A DNA stretch of 64,000 nucleotides from Ruminococcus sp. (lineage in GTDB: Bacteria > Bacillota > Clostridia > Oscillospirales > Ruminococcaceae). The stretch is from the NCBI GenBank assembly GCA_017450925.1, contig JAFSSS010000081.1:82090-146089 (forward strand). Reading direction: 5' to 3'. The translations under genes and the position numbers were made by a program. Positions 24,063 through 32,000 of the stretch are shown in pieces. Under the pieces are notes generated by a model that saw only the letters and a program-made list of their open reading frames with translations, did not search any database and had not been told where the DNA came from. Position 1 is the stretch's first letter, and every line of letters begins with the position of its first letter.

Positions 24063-24308
24063 ATGACAAGAGATCAAGTATTCGACAGACTTGAACAGGT
24101 TTTCAGAGATGTTTTTGACGATGACAGCATCGTGCTTTATGAGGACACCACCGCCGATGATATCGACGACTGGGATTCTATCGAGCATATCACCCTTATC
24201 GCCGCAGTCGAGCAGGAGTTCGGTATGCGCTTCTCTATGGGCGAGGTAAGCGGCATGAAGGACGTGGGCGAAATGGTGACCATTCTCGCCCAGCGTGCAT
24301 CAAAATGA
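24063..24308 (+). CDS. Acyl carrier protein
   Basis: An 81-residue four-helix acyl carrier protein. The phosphopantetheine attachment site is Ser39 in DDWDSIEHIT; the DS(I/L) context is a variant of the usual DSL. The rest (LIAAVEQEFGMRFSMGEV) is typical. It is not the fatty-acid AcpP, being unlinked to fab genes and placed between an FkbH protein and an unknown protein, so it probably carries a glyceryl or related unit. Its stop overlaps the next start by 4 bases. Confidence 0.92.
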   Translation: MTRDQVFDRLEQVFRDVFDDDSIVLYEDTTADDIDDWDSIEHITLIAAVEQEFGMRFSMGEVSGMKDVGEMVTILAQRASK

Positions 24309-24913
24309 GCTTTGAACTTATCGAGGGCGTCGTTCTCGGAAAAGCGGCGCTTGAGGGTGTGAAAACCTCCTTTTCCGTCGGAGAGGATCATCTGATCGAC
24401 TCGGTGCTTTCGGCCGAGCTTATCAGACCTCTGCTGGACAGCGCAGTAAAGCTGCTGCCGGAGCCGCACTTCTTTTTCATAGAGCTGCCCTGTACAGAGG
24501 ATGAGGAAAAGGAGCTTCGCAGCTCCAAAAACGACCCTGCGCATTATAAGGTCTATTACCTTGACGGCTGTACCAAGCCGGTGACTCACGCTATAATCAC
24601 CCGTTACGGCGAGCTTCTGATTAATGACGGCCTGACCCGCTTCGGCTTCGGCTCCAACTCCTCCGATGAAGAGATCTATGTGCTGGATTATCAGCAGGTG
24701 CAGATCTATGCTGATGACGACAGGTTCGTCCCGCTGTTTGAGAGGCTTGGCGCAGAACGGGTAGAAGAGGTGAAAACCGTCTGGGAGAATTTCACTCCCG
24801 AAAACGTGGGAGTTTCTTTTGCCGTGGAGATAGAGGGCGAGACCACTGCCGACATCCCCGAAAATCTGAAGTCCGAGGGGATGTACTATGCCGAAACAAG
24901 AGCCAACGAATAA
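24305..24913 (+). CDS. Unknown protein coupled to acyl carrier protein
   Basis: A 202-residue soluble, acidic protein that I do not recognise. It overlaps the acyl carrier protein gene by 4 bases (ATGA), so the two are made in step. Features are a mid-protein beta-rich stretch (KVYYLDGCTKPVTHAIITRY) and a Gly/Ser loop (RFGFGSNSSDEEIYVLDYQQ). It has no signal peptide, membrane helix or obvious catalytic signature. Its position makes it the best candidate for an acceptor enzyme, regulator or partner acting with the FkbH-ACP pair; no function is claimed. Confidence 0.75.
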   Translation: MSFELIEGVVLGKAALEGVKTSFSVGEDHLIDSVLSAELIRPLLDSAVKLLPEPHFFFIELPCTEDEEKELRSSKNDPAHYKVYYLDGCTKPVTHAIITRYGELLINDGLTRFGFGSNSSDEEIYVLDYQQVQIYADDDRFVPLFERLGAERVEEVKTVWENFTPENVGVSFAVEIEGETTADIPENLKSEGMYYAETRANE

Positions 24914-24947
24914 ATACAGTTGATGATCATCAGATAGGAGTGTTGAT

Positions 24948-25478
24948 ATGAACATCTGGCACGATATTTCTCCAAAGCATATACATAAGGATCTTTTTAC
25001 CGCCGTTATTGAGATACCAAAGGGCTCTAAGATAAAATACGAGCTGGATAAGGAGACTGGCCTGCTGAAAATGGATCGCATACTCTATACATCCACCCAT
25101 TATCCGGCAAATTACGGCTTTATCCCCCGTACCTATGCCGATGACGGCGACCCGCTGGATGTGCTGGTGCTTTGCTCGGAAACGCTCAATCCTCTGTCCT
25201 TGGTACAGTGCAGACCTATCGGAGTGATACTGATGCTGGATAACGGTGCCAACGATGAGAAGATAATCTGTATCCCGGTCAATGACCCGAATTATAATGT
25301 CTATACCGATATAGGCAATCTTCCGAAGCACGTCTTTGATGAAATGTCCCACTTCTTTACGGTATATAAGCAGCTCGAAGACAAGGACACTGTCATCGAC
25401 GATGTCCGTGATGCCGCCGCCGCAAAAGAGATAGTTCAGAACTGCATCGACAATTATGTCGAGAAGTTCTGCAGGTGA
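24948..25478 (+). CDS. ppa: Inorganic pyrophosphatase (family I)
   Basis: A 176-residue soluble pyrophosphatase that hydrolyses PPi to phosphate. The family signature DGDPLDVLVL and the KYELDKETGLLKMDRIL stretch are present, with HYPANYGFIPRTYADDGDP between. The length is normal for bacterial family I enzymes. Many Firmicutes use the unrelated manganese family II enzyme, so a family I enzyme here is a lineage trait. It lies 34 bases after the FkbH triad with its own AGGAGTG site, and a terminator follows. Confidence 0.95.
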   Translation: MNIWHDISPKHIHKDLFTAVIEIPKGSKIKYELDKETGLLKMDRILYTSTHYPANYGFIPRTYADDGDPLDVLVLCSETLNPLSLVQCRPIGVILMLDNGANDEKIICIPVNDPNYNVYTDIGNLPKHVFDEMSHFFTVYKQLEDKDTVIDDVRDAAAAKEIVQNCIDNYVEKFCR

Positions 25479-25501
25479 TAAGCTCTGTATATCGCGTATA
25501 T

Positions 25502-25532
25502 GCGCCGTTCCGCATTTGGAACGGCGCTTTTT
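25502..25532 (+). terminator. Intrinsic terminator after ppa
   Basis: A perfect 10-bp stem (GCGCCGTTCC / GGAACGGCGC) with a 6-base loop is followed by TTTTT. Confidence 0.9.
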
Positions 25533-25747
25533 GCTTTGTAAGGGAGGAAATGAAGATAAGATATCCGAAAAATTTACAGTTTGTTAATAAACATTTGTTT
25601 GCATCCGTTTTGTAATAATTAAAACATATAACTTAAAAAGCAGACAAGATTTTTGTCATAAATCCGCGGGGAATTCGGCAACGAGTACAAAAAAACCGAC
25701 CGCATTGAAAACGCTTTGTAAAATTGTGCTTTTTTTGAGAAAAACGG

Positions 25748-25776
25748 TTGACCTATACAATATATTGTGGTATAAT
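25748..25776 (+). promoter_or_regulatory. Distal sigma-A promoter P1 of dcw cluster
   Basis: TTGACC and TATAAT are separated by 17 bases. It is flanked about 30 bases on each side by palindromic operator-like sites. Confidence 0.78.
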
Positions 25777-25946
25777 AAAAACAACGGAAACGAAGACCGT
25801 ATTCAGCGAAAACGTTTTTGCTCCTATCTCAATATAGTGACGGAGGCTTGGATTTTAGTTCATATTTCGTTTAAAAATTACAATTGGGTAAATTTCAAAC
25901 CCCAAATTGTTACAAAAACCGCGCTTTTAGGATTTTCACTTTCGTG

Positions 25947-25977
25947 CCGCATTATCTCGATGCGGGAAGATTTTTTT
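25947..25977 (+). terminator. Terminator-like hairpin between P1 and P2
   Basis: CCGCAT / ATGCGG with a 7-base loop is followed by GAAGA and then seven T residues. A transcript from P1 would meet this before P2, so it could act as an attenuator or end a leader RNA of about 195 bases. Confidence 0.6.
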
Positions 25978-25986
25978 AAAAAGCAG

Positions 25987-26015
25987 TTGCATTTTCCGGA
26001 TTTGTGGTGTATAAT
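25987..26015 (+). promoter_or_regulatory. Proximal sigma-A promoter P2 of mraZ/dcw cluster
   Basis: TTGCAT and TATAAT are separated by 17 bases, about 110 bases upstream of mraZ. The predicted start of transcription falls at the edge of the MraZ boxes. Confidence 0.82.
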
Positions 26016-26024
26016 AAAGCTACG

Positions 26025-26049
26025 GTGGCAAAAAGTGCAAAAAAGTGGT
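26025..26049 (+). promoter_or_regulatory. Likely MraZ operator: three GTG boxes at 10-bp spacing
   Basis: GTGG, GTGC and GTGG begin at 26025, 26035 and 26045, separated by A tracts. Known MraZ sites are short direct repeats (TGGGN or AAAGTG type) at about one helical turn, bound by the MraZ ring. Their place just after P2 fits autorepression. Confidence 0.65.
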
Positions 26050-26125
26050 GAATGAACCCTAAATTTCACCCACTAATGATGCACATACCCGCCGAAGTAC
26101 TGTTTTACACTCGGAGGTGAATGCT

Positions 26126-26575
26126 TTGGCTGATGCAGAAAATGCGGTAAAGACCCTTATGGGCACCTTTTACCAGTCTATGGACGCTAAGGGGAGAATG
26201 ACCTTTCCCGCTAAGCTTCGTGAGAGCATCGGCGAAAGGTTCATCGTTACAAGGGGAAGCGTTGACTGCTTGTTCGTGTATGCGAAGGAGGATTTTGACA
26301 GGCGTGCGGCTATGATAAGCAAGCTGCCGATGTCAAAGGCCAGAGATATGTATCTTCGCGCCTTTATGGCAAACGCCAGCGAGGTCGAGCCAGATAAGCA
26401 GGGCAGAATACTTATCCCCGGTGCGCTTAGGGACTTCGCCTTCCTTGACAAAGAAGTCGTCGTTATCGGCGTCTCCGACAGATGCGAGATCTGGGACAGG
26501 AAAAGGTGGGAGGACTTCAACAGCTCTATCGACATGGCCGAACTCCTCAATTCTTTGGAGGGACTTGATTTTTAG
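26126..26575 (+). CDS. mraZ: Transcriptional regulator MraZ
   Basis: About 149 residues with two SpoVT/AbrB-like beta-barrel repeats, each with the family motif: SMDAKGRMTFPAKLR and EPDKQGRILIPGALR. MraZ forms ring oligomers and represses its own promoter and the dcw genes. The TTG at 26126 is chosen because GGAGGTG ends 8 bases before it; a GTG inside that site is unlikely to be used. Three repeated GTG boxes lie upstream. Its stop overlaps the start of rsmH (TAGTG), coupling the two. Confidence 0.93.
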   Translation: MADAENAVKTLMGTFYQSMDAKGRMTFPAKLRESIGERFIVTRGSVDCLFVYAKEDFDRRAAMISKLPMSKARDMYLRAFMANASEVEPDKQGRILIPGALRDFAFLDKEVVVIGVSDRCEIWDRKRWEDFNSSIDMAELLNSLEGLDF

Positions 26576-27507
26576 TGGAATTCAAGCATTATTCCGTTAT
26601 GCTCAACGAGTGCATCGAAGCGCTTGACATAAAGCCGGAGGGCGTCTATGTTGACGGCACTGCCGGCGGCGCCGGTCATTCCCGGAGGATAGCTGAAAGG
26701 CTTGACCCGGAAAAGGGAAGGCTTATTGCCCTCGACCGTGACCCGGAGGCTGTGCAAACTGCGTCGGAAAGGCTTAAAGGTCTGCCGGCGGTGGTCGTTA
26801 AGGCAAATTATTCGGACGTAAGACAAGTCCTTGACAGCCTTGGGGTCGAAAGGGTGAACGGTATCCTGCTCGATCTGGGCGTATCGAGCTATCAGCTTGA
26901 TAACGGCGAAAGAGGTTTTTCTTATCATCAAGATGCACCTTTGGATATGCGCATGAGCAGTGAAGGAATGTCTGCCGCTGATGTTGTCAATGAATACAGC
27001 TATGAACAGCTGGCGAAAATAATATTTGAATACGGTGAAGAAAAAAATGCAAGGAGCATCGCTCAGGGTATCGTTAAGGCCAGAGAAAATGCTCCTGTAA
27101 GGACTACCTTTGAGCTGGCGGAGATCATCAAGGCGAATGTTCCGCAAAAGGTCAGACGGGAGAAAAATCCCTGCAAAAAGACCTTTCAAGCGATAAGGAT
27201 AGAGGTCAACAACGAGCTTGGACATCTCGACAGAGCGCTTGACGAGGCCTTTGATTGCCTCGCCGTCGGCGGAAGAATGGCAGTGATAACCTTTCATTCG
27301 CTTGAGGACAGGCTGGTCAAGCAGCGCTTTCAGAGCTTTGCAAGAGGGTGCATTTGTCCGCCGGAATTTCCGGTATGCGTTTGCGGTAAAAAGCCCCGTG
27401 CATCAGTTATCACCCGCAAGCCCATAGAGCCTTCGGAGCAGGAGCTTAAGGAGAACAACCGCAGCAGAAGCGCTAAGCTCAGGGTGATAGAAAAGACAGG
27501 CCTTTGA
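26575..27507 (+). CDS. rsmH: 16S rRNA (cytosine1402-N4)-methyltransferase
   Basis: A 310-residue RsmH (MraW), which methylates the P-site base C1402 of 16S rRNA. The SAM loop is VYVDGTAGGAGHSRRI, followed by LLDLGVSSYQLD, ERGFSYHQDAPLDMRM and FHSLEDRLVKQRF. The GTG start overlaps the stop of mraZ, as in many Firmicutes. Second gene of the dcw cluster. Confidence 0.96.
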   Translation: MEFKHYSVMLNECIEALDIKPEGVYVDGTAGGAGHSRRIAERLDPEKGRLIALDRDPEAVQTASERLKGLPAVVVKANYSDVRQVLDSLGVERVNGILLDLGVSSYQLDNGERGFSYHQDAPLDMRMSSEGMSAADVVNEYSYEQLAKIIFEYGEEKNARSIAQGIVKARENAPVRTTFELAEIIKANVPQKVRREKNPCKKTFQAIRIEVNNELGHLDRALDEAFDCLAVGGRMAVITFHSLEDRLVKQRFQSFARGCICPPEFPVCVCGKKPRASVITRKPIEPSEQELKENNRSRSAKLRVIEKTGL

Positions 27508-27529
27508 TAATTCCCGAAAGGTGATATAT

Positions 27530-28030
27530 ATGCAGGATATGAATTCTCAAAATCTCGCTTATGAATACAGCGAGTATGAGATCGAGAAATCAGAGAATGG
27601 AAATAATAACAGCGAACAGTCCGAAAAGAAGTCGGCACCGCCCAAAAGCTCCGGCAGGAGAACAGCCAGTGTTATCAGATATTTCACTGTTTCCGTCGCT
27701 GCACTGGCACTGCTTTGCTTTATGATCTACGGCAGGGTTGAACTGTCAAGCCTTTACACTCAACAGAGCGAGCTGGAGAGCAAGCTGACAAGGCTCCAGA
27801 GCGAGAATGTGGCGCTGGAGACCGAGCTGGCACAGAAAAACGGCCTTACACAGGCTGAAAGCTATGCCGAAAATCAGCTCGGTCTGAAAAAACTGGAGAA
27901 ATATCAGATCGAATATGTTGAGGTGCCAAAGCCAGATGTGGCGGAGGCAGCGGCCCCCGAGGATGACAATATCTTTGTAAGGATCAAGAAATGGTTCCTT
28001 GGTGTGCTGGAATATATCGGAGCGCAGTGA
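27530..28030 (+). CDS. ftsL: Cell division protein FtsL-like
   Basis: About 166 residues in the canonical ftsL position between rsmH and the division PBP. An acidic cytoplasmic N-terminus precedes one membrane helix (about 47-68) and a leucine-rich coiled coil (LYTQQSELESKLTRLQSENV). The C-terminal tail has a Pro/Ala/Glu linker and a final basic, aromatic helix (KKWFLGVLEYIG) that is longer than usual. FtsL partners DivIC and FtsQ to activate FtsWI. Identification rests on topology and position. Confidence 0.8.
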   Translation: MQDMNSQNLAYEYSEYEIEKSENGNNNSEQSEKKSAPPKSSGRRTASVIRYFTVSVAALALLCFMIYGRVELSSLYTQQSELESKLTRLQSENVALETELAQKNGLTQAESYAENQLGLKKLEKYQIEYVEVPKPDVAEAAAPEDDNIFVRIKKWFLGVLEYIGAQ

Positions 28031-28042
28031 AATAAAATGATA

Positions 28043-28086
28043 AACAGAAAGCTGTGGGGCTCTGCTGTGCCCGGCTTTCCTGTTTT
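28043..28086 (+). terminator. Imperfect hairpin between ftsL and PBP gene
   Basis: AACAGAAAGC and GCTTTCCTGTT form an imperfect stem around a GC-rich interior, followed by TTTG. It could attenuate transcription within the cluster. Confidence 0.35.
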
Positions 28087-28127
28087 GTGCTGACAGCGTC
28101 CGCTTGCGTGATTAAGAGGTAATTTCA

Positions 28128-30488
28128 ATGGTTAAAAATCAGAAGACTACCGAGGCCGATCTGCCTACAAGGGTGATGAAAAACCGCCTTACGCGGTATG
28201 TAGTCATCGTACTGGCACTCCTCGTGATTTGGATAGTCATACAGGTATTCAAGGTGTCTGTTACAGAGGCCGATAAGTGGCAGGAGCTTGCCAATTCCCA
28301 ACAGGTGAGAAGCACCGTCACACCTGCTTCAAGAGGTACTATATACGATACCGGAGGACAGGTGCTTGCTCAAAGCGCTACGGTCTATACGGTGTATGTT
28401 GACCCGGTGATGCTTTGGAACGATTTTCTTGATAAGAACGATGAACGCATCAAGGAGCTTAAGGAGCTGATCGCCGAGGGTGGCGACAAGGATAAGATCG
28501 AGGGCTATCAGAAAAAGCTGGACGGCATCAAGCCCTCTGAACAGGCCTTCTCCGAGCTGGTTGATTTTCTTGCTCAAACCCTTGCGGTCGAGCCGGAAAA
28601 GGTGCGCGGCTACTGCACCAATAAAGAATCAAGATACGAAATAATCAAGAAAAATGTTGAAAAGACCGTGGCGGCCAAAATAGAGAATTACCTCACCGAG
28701 GAAAGCCTTGACGGCATAAGATGTGAGCCCGGTACAAAAAGGTTTTATCCTCAGGGCGCTCTTGCCGCTAACGTTATAGGCCACCTAAGCTATGACGGCG
28801 ACGGCATCTACGGGATCGAAGCATATTACGACGATACCCTTAGGGGCATCGACGGGAGAGTTATTACAGCTACTGCCCGTGACGGTACGGAGATCCCTTA
28901 CCGGTACAGACAGTCCTACGATGCGCAGGACGGCAATTCACTGATCTTGAATATCGATGTGAATATCCAGTATCAGCTTGAAAAGGCACTGGATAAGGCG
29001 GTGAAGAAAACAAATCCCCATGACCGCGCCTGCGGCATAATCATGGATCCCAACACCGGCGCTGTTCTGGCAATGGCTACAAATTTCAGCTATGACCCCA
29101 ATGCCCCGGCGGTTATTACGGATAACAAAACAGCCGCTCTTCTTGCAGGACTGGATGAAAACTCCAAGGAGTATAAGAAGATCGAGCTTGATGCGTGGAG
29201 CGAGCAGTGGAAGAACAAGGCGGTCTCCGAGCTTTATAACCCGGGCTCGGTATTCAAGGTAATAACCGGCTCCTCTGCACTGGAGCAGCAGGCTATCACG
29301 CTGGAGGACACCTTCGCCTGCAACAAATTCATTCAAGTTGCAGACACCAAGATGCACTGCTGGTCATTCGTTGACCACGGCTCGCAGAACCTTTATGACG
29401 CTATGACAAATTCCTGCAACCCCGCCTTTGTCCAGATAGGCCAGAGACTGGGAGTTGAGAATTTCTGCAAGTTCTTCAAAAGCTACGGCTTTACTGAAAA
29501 AACAGGCATAGACCTGCCGGGAGAGGCTGATTCGATCTATCATTCCGCAGAAACTATGAGCCTTGTTGATCTTGCCGCTTCGAGCTTCGGACAGTCGAAC
29601 AAGATCACTCCGATACAGATGATAACCGCTTATGCGGCGGCTATCAACGGCGGATATCTGGTAACTCCTCAAGTGGTGGATAAGATAGTTGACCCCAAGG
29701 GCAACGTCATCAAGGACGTTGACCCGGTGATAAAAAGACAGGTCATCTCATCGGCTACCTCCGAGACAATGAGAAAGATACTTGAAAACGTTGTCAATTC
29801 CGAACCGGATTCAAACAGCTACATCAAGGGCTATCATATCGGCGGAAAGTCCGGTACCTCACAAAAGCTGGACGAGGATGCCACAGGTAATACCTATGTC
29901 GGCTCCTACTGCGCCTTTGCTCCTGCCGACGATCCGCAGGTCATCATGCTGGTAATGATCGACCACCCCACGGGGAGCGAGTTCTACGGTTCGGAGATAG
30001 CCGCCCCGGTGTGCGTTGAGATCTTATCCGAGATACTTCCTTATATGGGCTATTTCCCGCAATATACAGAGGCCGAGCTTGAAAATCTTCAAGTCAAGAT
30101 CCCCTCAATGGAGTTCAATGCGGTGGATAAGGCCAAGAAAACACTCGACGAAATGGGTCTGAAGTATTCCGTCCGCGGAAACGGAGACCTCGTGCTTAAA
30201 CAAGTCCCCTCGGAGGGAAGCGTTGAAAAGGGAAGCACAGTCATCCTCTATACGGAGGAGGGCTTTACAGAAAAGCTTGTGACAGTCCCGAACCTTAACG
30301 GGCTCACAAAGAAAGAGGCAAGACAGGCGCTCGAAGCCCGCGGGCTCAATCTTGAAGCCCTCGGCAACGATACCGATGCGGAAGAAGCCAAGGCAGGGTC
30401 GGATCAGAGCTATGCTCCCGAGACTGTCGTTCCCGAGGGAACGGCGGTGTCTGTGACCTTCACCAGCGGAGGAATCGCCTCACAGTAA
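28128..30488 (+). CDS. Class B penicillin-binding protein with PASTA domains (FtsI/SpoVD-like)
   Basis: A 786-residue septal transpeptidase. A basic N-terminus and one membrane helix (about 22-42) are followed by the PBP dimerisation domain (RGTIYDTGGQVLAQS) and the transpeptidase domain. Active-site motifs are S374-V-F-K377, SCN near 428 and K574-S-G-T. Two PASTA domains follow from about 650, as in division PBP2B and sporulation SpoVD of Firmicutes. Only one such gene sits in the cluster, so it is probably the division enzyme paired with FtsW, but SpoVD cannot be excluded. Confidence 0.94.
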   Translation: MVKNQKTTEADLPTRVMKNRLTRYVVIVLALLVIWIVIQVFKVSVTEADKWQELANSQQVRSTVTPASRGTIYDTGGQVLAQSATVYTVYVDPVMLWNDFLDKNDERIKELKELIAEGGDKDKIEGYQKKLDGIKPSEQAFSELVDFLAQTLAVEPEKVRGYCTNKESRYEIIKKNVEKTVAAKIENYLTEESLDGIRCEPGTKRFYPQGALAANVIGHLSYDGDGIYGIEAYYDDTLRGIDGRVITATARDGTEIPYRYRQSYDAQDGNSLILNIDVNIQYQLEKALDKAVKKTNPHDRACGIIMDPNTGAVLAMATNFSYDPNAPAVITDNKTAALLAGLDENSKEYKKIELDAWSEQWKNKAVSELYNPGSVFKVITGSSALEQQAITLEDTFACNKFIQVADTKMHCWSFVDHGSQNLYDAMTNSCNPAFVQIGQRLGVENFCKFFKSYGFTEKTGIDLPGEADSIYHSAETMSLVDLAASSFGQSNKITPIQMITAYAAAINGGYLVTPQVVDKIVDPKGNVIKDVDPVIKRQVISSATSETMRKILENVVNSEPDSNSYIKGYHIGGKSGTSQKLDEDATGNTYVGSYCAFAPADDPQVIMLVMIDHPTGSEFYGSEIAAPVCVEILSEILPYMGYFPQYTEAELENLQVKIPSMEFNAVDKAKKTLDEMGLKYSVRGNGDLVLKQVPSEGSVEKGSTVILYTEEGFTEKLVTVPNLNGLTKKEARQALEARGLNLEALGNDTDAEEAKAGSDQSYAPETVVPEGTAVSVTFTSGGIASQ

Positions 30489-30536
30489 TTTCGGTCATAC
30501 CTTTCAGGCATGGAATATCAAGAGAGAAGGATGAAT

Positions 30537-31970
30537 ATGAAACTGTACAAACTGATCGACGGAGTGGCGCAGACCGATCTGCCCGACCGCGAGATATCCG
30601 ATATCACATCTGACACCCGGCGGGAAATGTCCGGCGATTTCGTGTTTGTGTGCATCAAGGGAAATACCTTTGACGGACACGATGCCGCAAGGGATATGAT
30701 CGCCAAGGGTGCCTGCGCTGTAGTGTGCGAGAGAGATCTCGGACTTGACTGCCAGATCATCGTTCCCGATACCCGTGCCGCTTATCCCGCACTCTGTGCC
30801 AACTATTTCGGCAATCCGCAGAAGCAGCTGAAGCTTGTGGGTGTGACGGGAACAAACGGAAAGACCACTATCACCACAGTGATGAAGAAGGTGCTTGACA
30901 GCTTTGGCTGCAAGGTGGGTCTTATCGGCACCTGTCAGAACGAGATATGCGATACAGTTTTAGAGACTGCAAGGACTACTCCGGAGCCCTATGAGCTGTT
31001 TGAGCTTTTCCGCAAAATGGTGGATGCGGGCTGCGAGTATGTCATCATGGAAGCGTCCTCTCAAGGACTTGAGCAGAAGCGCCTCGGCCCCTGTGAATTT
31101 GCGGTTGGTATTTTTACAAATCTCACACAGGATCACCTCGATGTTCACGGGAATATGGAGAATTATTATCAAGCAAAGAAGCTGCTCTTTGACGTTTCTG
31201 CAAGAGCGATAATCAATATAGACGATTTCTACGGCAGACGTTATCTCGACGAGATCAAATGTCCCAGCAATACCTATTCCGCAGAGATAAAGGCAGATTT
31301 CTTTGCCGAGGATATCCTGCTTTCCGCCAGCGGCGTAAAGTACGTTTACTGCGACGGCGCTACCAAGCACAATGTGGATTTCAAAATGCCCGGACTGTTC
31401 AACGTTTCAAATTCGCTTGCAGTCATCGCCTGCTGTGAGACTCTCGGCTTCAAGGCGGACAGGGTCATCCGCGAACTCAACAAGATGCAGGGCGTCCGCG
31501 GAAGAGCAGAGGTCGTGCCTACGGGACGTGATTTTACTGTGATATGTGATTACGCTCACACCCCGGATGCTTTGGTGAATGTGCTTTCGGCAATAAAGTC
31601 CAGCGCCGCAGGCAAGGTCAAATGCCTGTTCGGCTGCGGCGGTAACCGCGATGCCACAAAGCGTCCGCTTATGGCTAAGGCGGCGGCTGAAAATGCAGAT
31701 TTTCTTATCATTACTTCGGATAATCCCCGCAACGAGGATCCCGAGGATATAATCAGCGATATCATGACAGGCCTTGACGGTTCTTCAACGCCTTACATCA
31801 AGATAACCGACAGGCGCGAGGCTATCCACTGGGCGGTCAGAAACGCCGAAAAGGACGATATCATCGTGCTGGCGGGCAAGGGTCATGAGGATTATCAGAT
31901 CCTCGCCGGCGGCGTAAAAATACACTTCGACGAGCGTGAGGTAGTTGCAGAGGCTCTGGCGGAGGCGTAA
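30537..31970 (+). CDS. murE: UDP-MurNAc-L-Ala-D-Glu:meso-diaminopimelate ligase
   Basis: About 477 residues. The ATP loop GVTGTNGKTTITTVM, the carbamylated-Lys region and IMEASSQGLEQKRL are in place. The substrate-specificity motif is DNPRNEDP; DNPR indicates meso-diaminopimelate rather than lysine, consistent with DapF further along. The ATG after GAGAAGG with 7-base spacing is chosen over two earlier in-frame ATGs. It lies 48 bases after the PBP gene and 30 before murF. Confidence 0.95.
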   Translation: MKLYKLIDGVAQTDLPDREISDITSDTRREMSGDFVFVCIKGNTFDGHDAARDMIAKGACAVVCERDLGLDCQIIVPDTRAAYPALCANYFGNPQKQLKLVGVTGTNGKTTITTVMKKVLDSFGCKVGLIGTCQNEICDTVLETARTTPEPYELFELFRKMVDAGCEYVIMEASSQGLEQKRLGPCEFAVGIFTNLTQDHLDVHGNMENYYQAKKLLFDVSARAIINIDDFYGRRYLDEIKCPSNTYSAEIKADFFAEDILLSASGVKYVYCDGATKHNVDFKMPGLFNVSNSLAVIACCETLGFKADRVIRELNKMQGVRGRAEVVPTGRDFTVICDYAHTPDALVNVLSAIKSSAAGKVKCLFGCGGNRDATKRPLMAKAAAENADFLIITSDNPRNEDPEDIISDIMTGLDGSSTPYIKITDRREAIHWAVRNAEKDDIIVLAGKGHEDYQILAGGVKIHFDEREVVAEALAEA

Positions 31971-32000
31971 AACAAATTTCCCGGAAAGGAGACGGCAGTA

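Larger units (their letters stand above)
25533..26125 (+). promoter_or_regulatory. Long regulatory leader of the dcw cluster
   Basis: Almost 600 bases without a credible gene. In order: a CcpA/LacI-like palindrome (25705-25719), promoter P1 (25748-25776), a second AAAACGTTTT palindrome (25807-25820), a weak AT-rich hairpin (about 25881-25908), a terminator-like hairpin with T run (25947-25977), promoter P2 (25987-26015) and a three-box MraZ operator (26025-26049). A 116-codon open frame across part of it has no ribosome binding site and overlaps P2, so it is not annotated. Confidence 0.7.

Noticed and set aside
25705..26055. A 116-codon frame in the mraZ leader
   Set aside because: It overlaps promoters P1 and P2 and the MraZ boxes, lacks a ribosome binding site and has no family resemblance.
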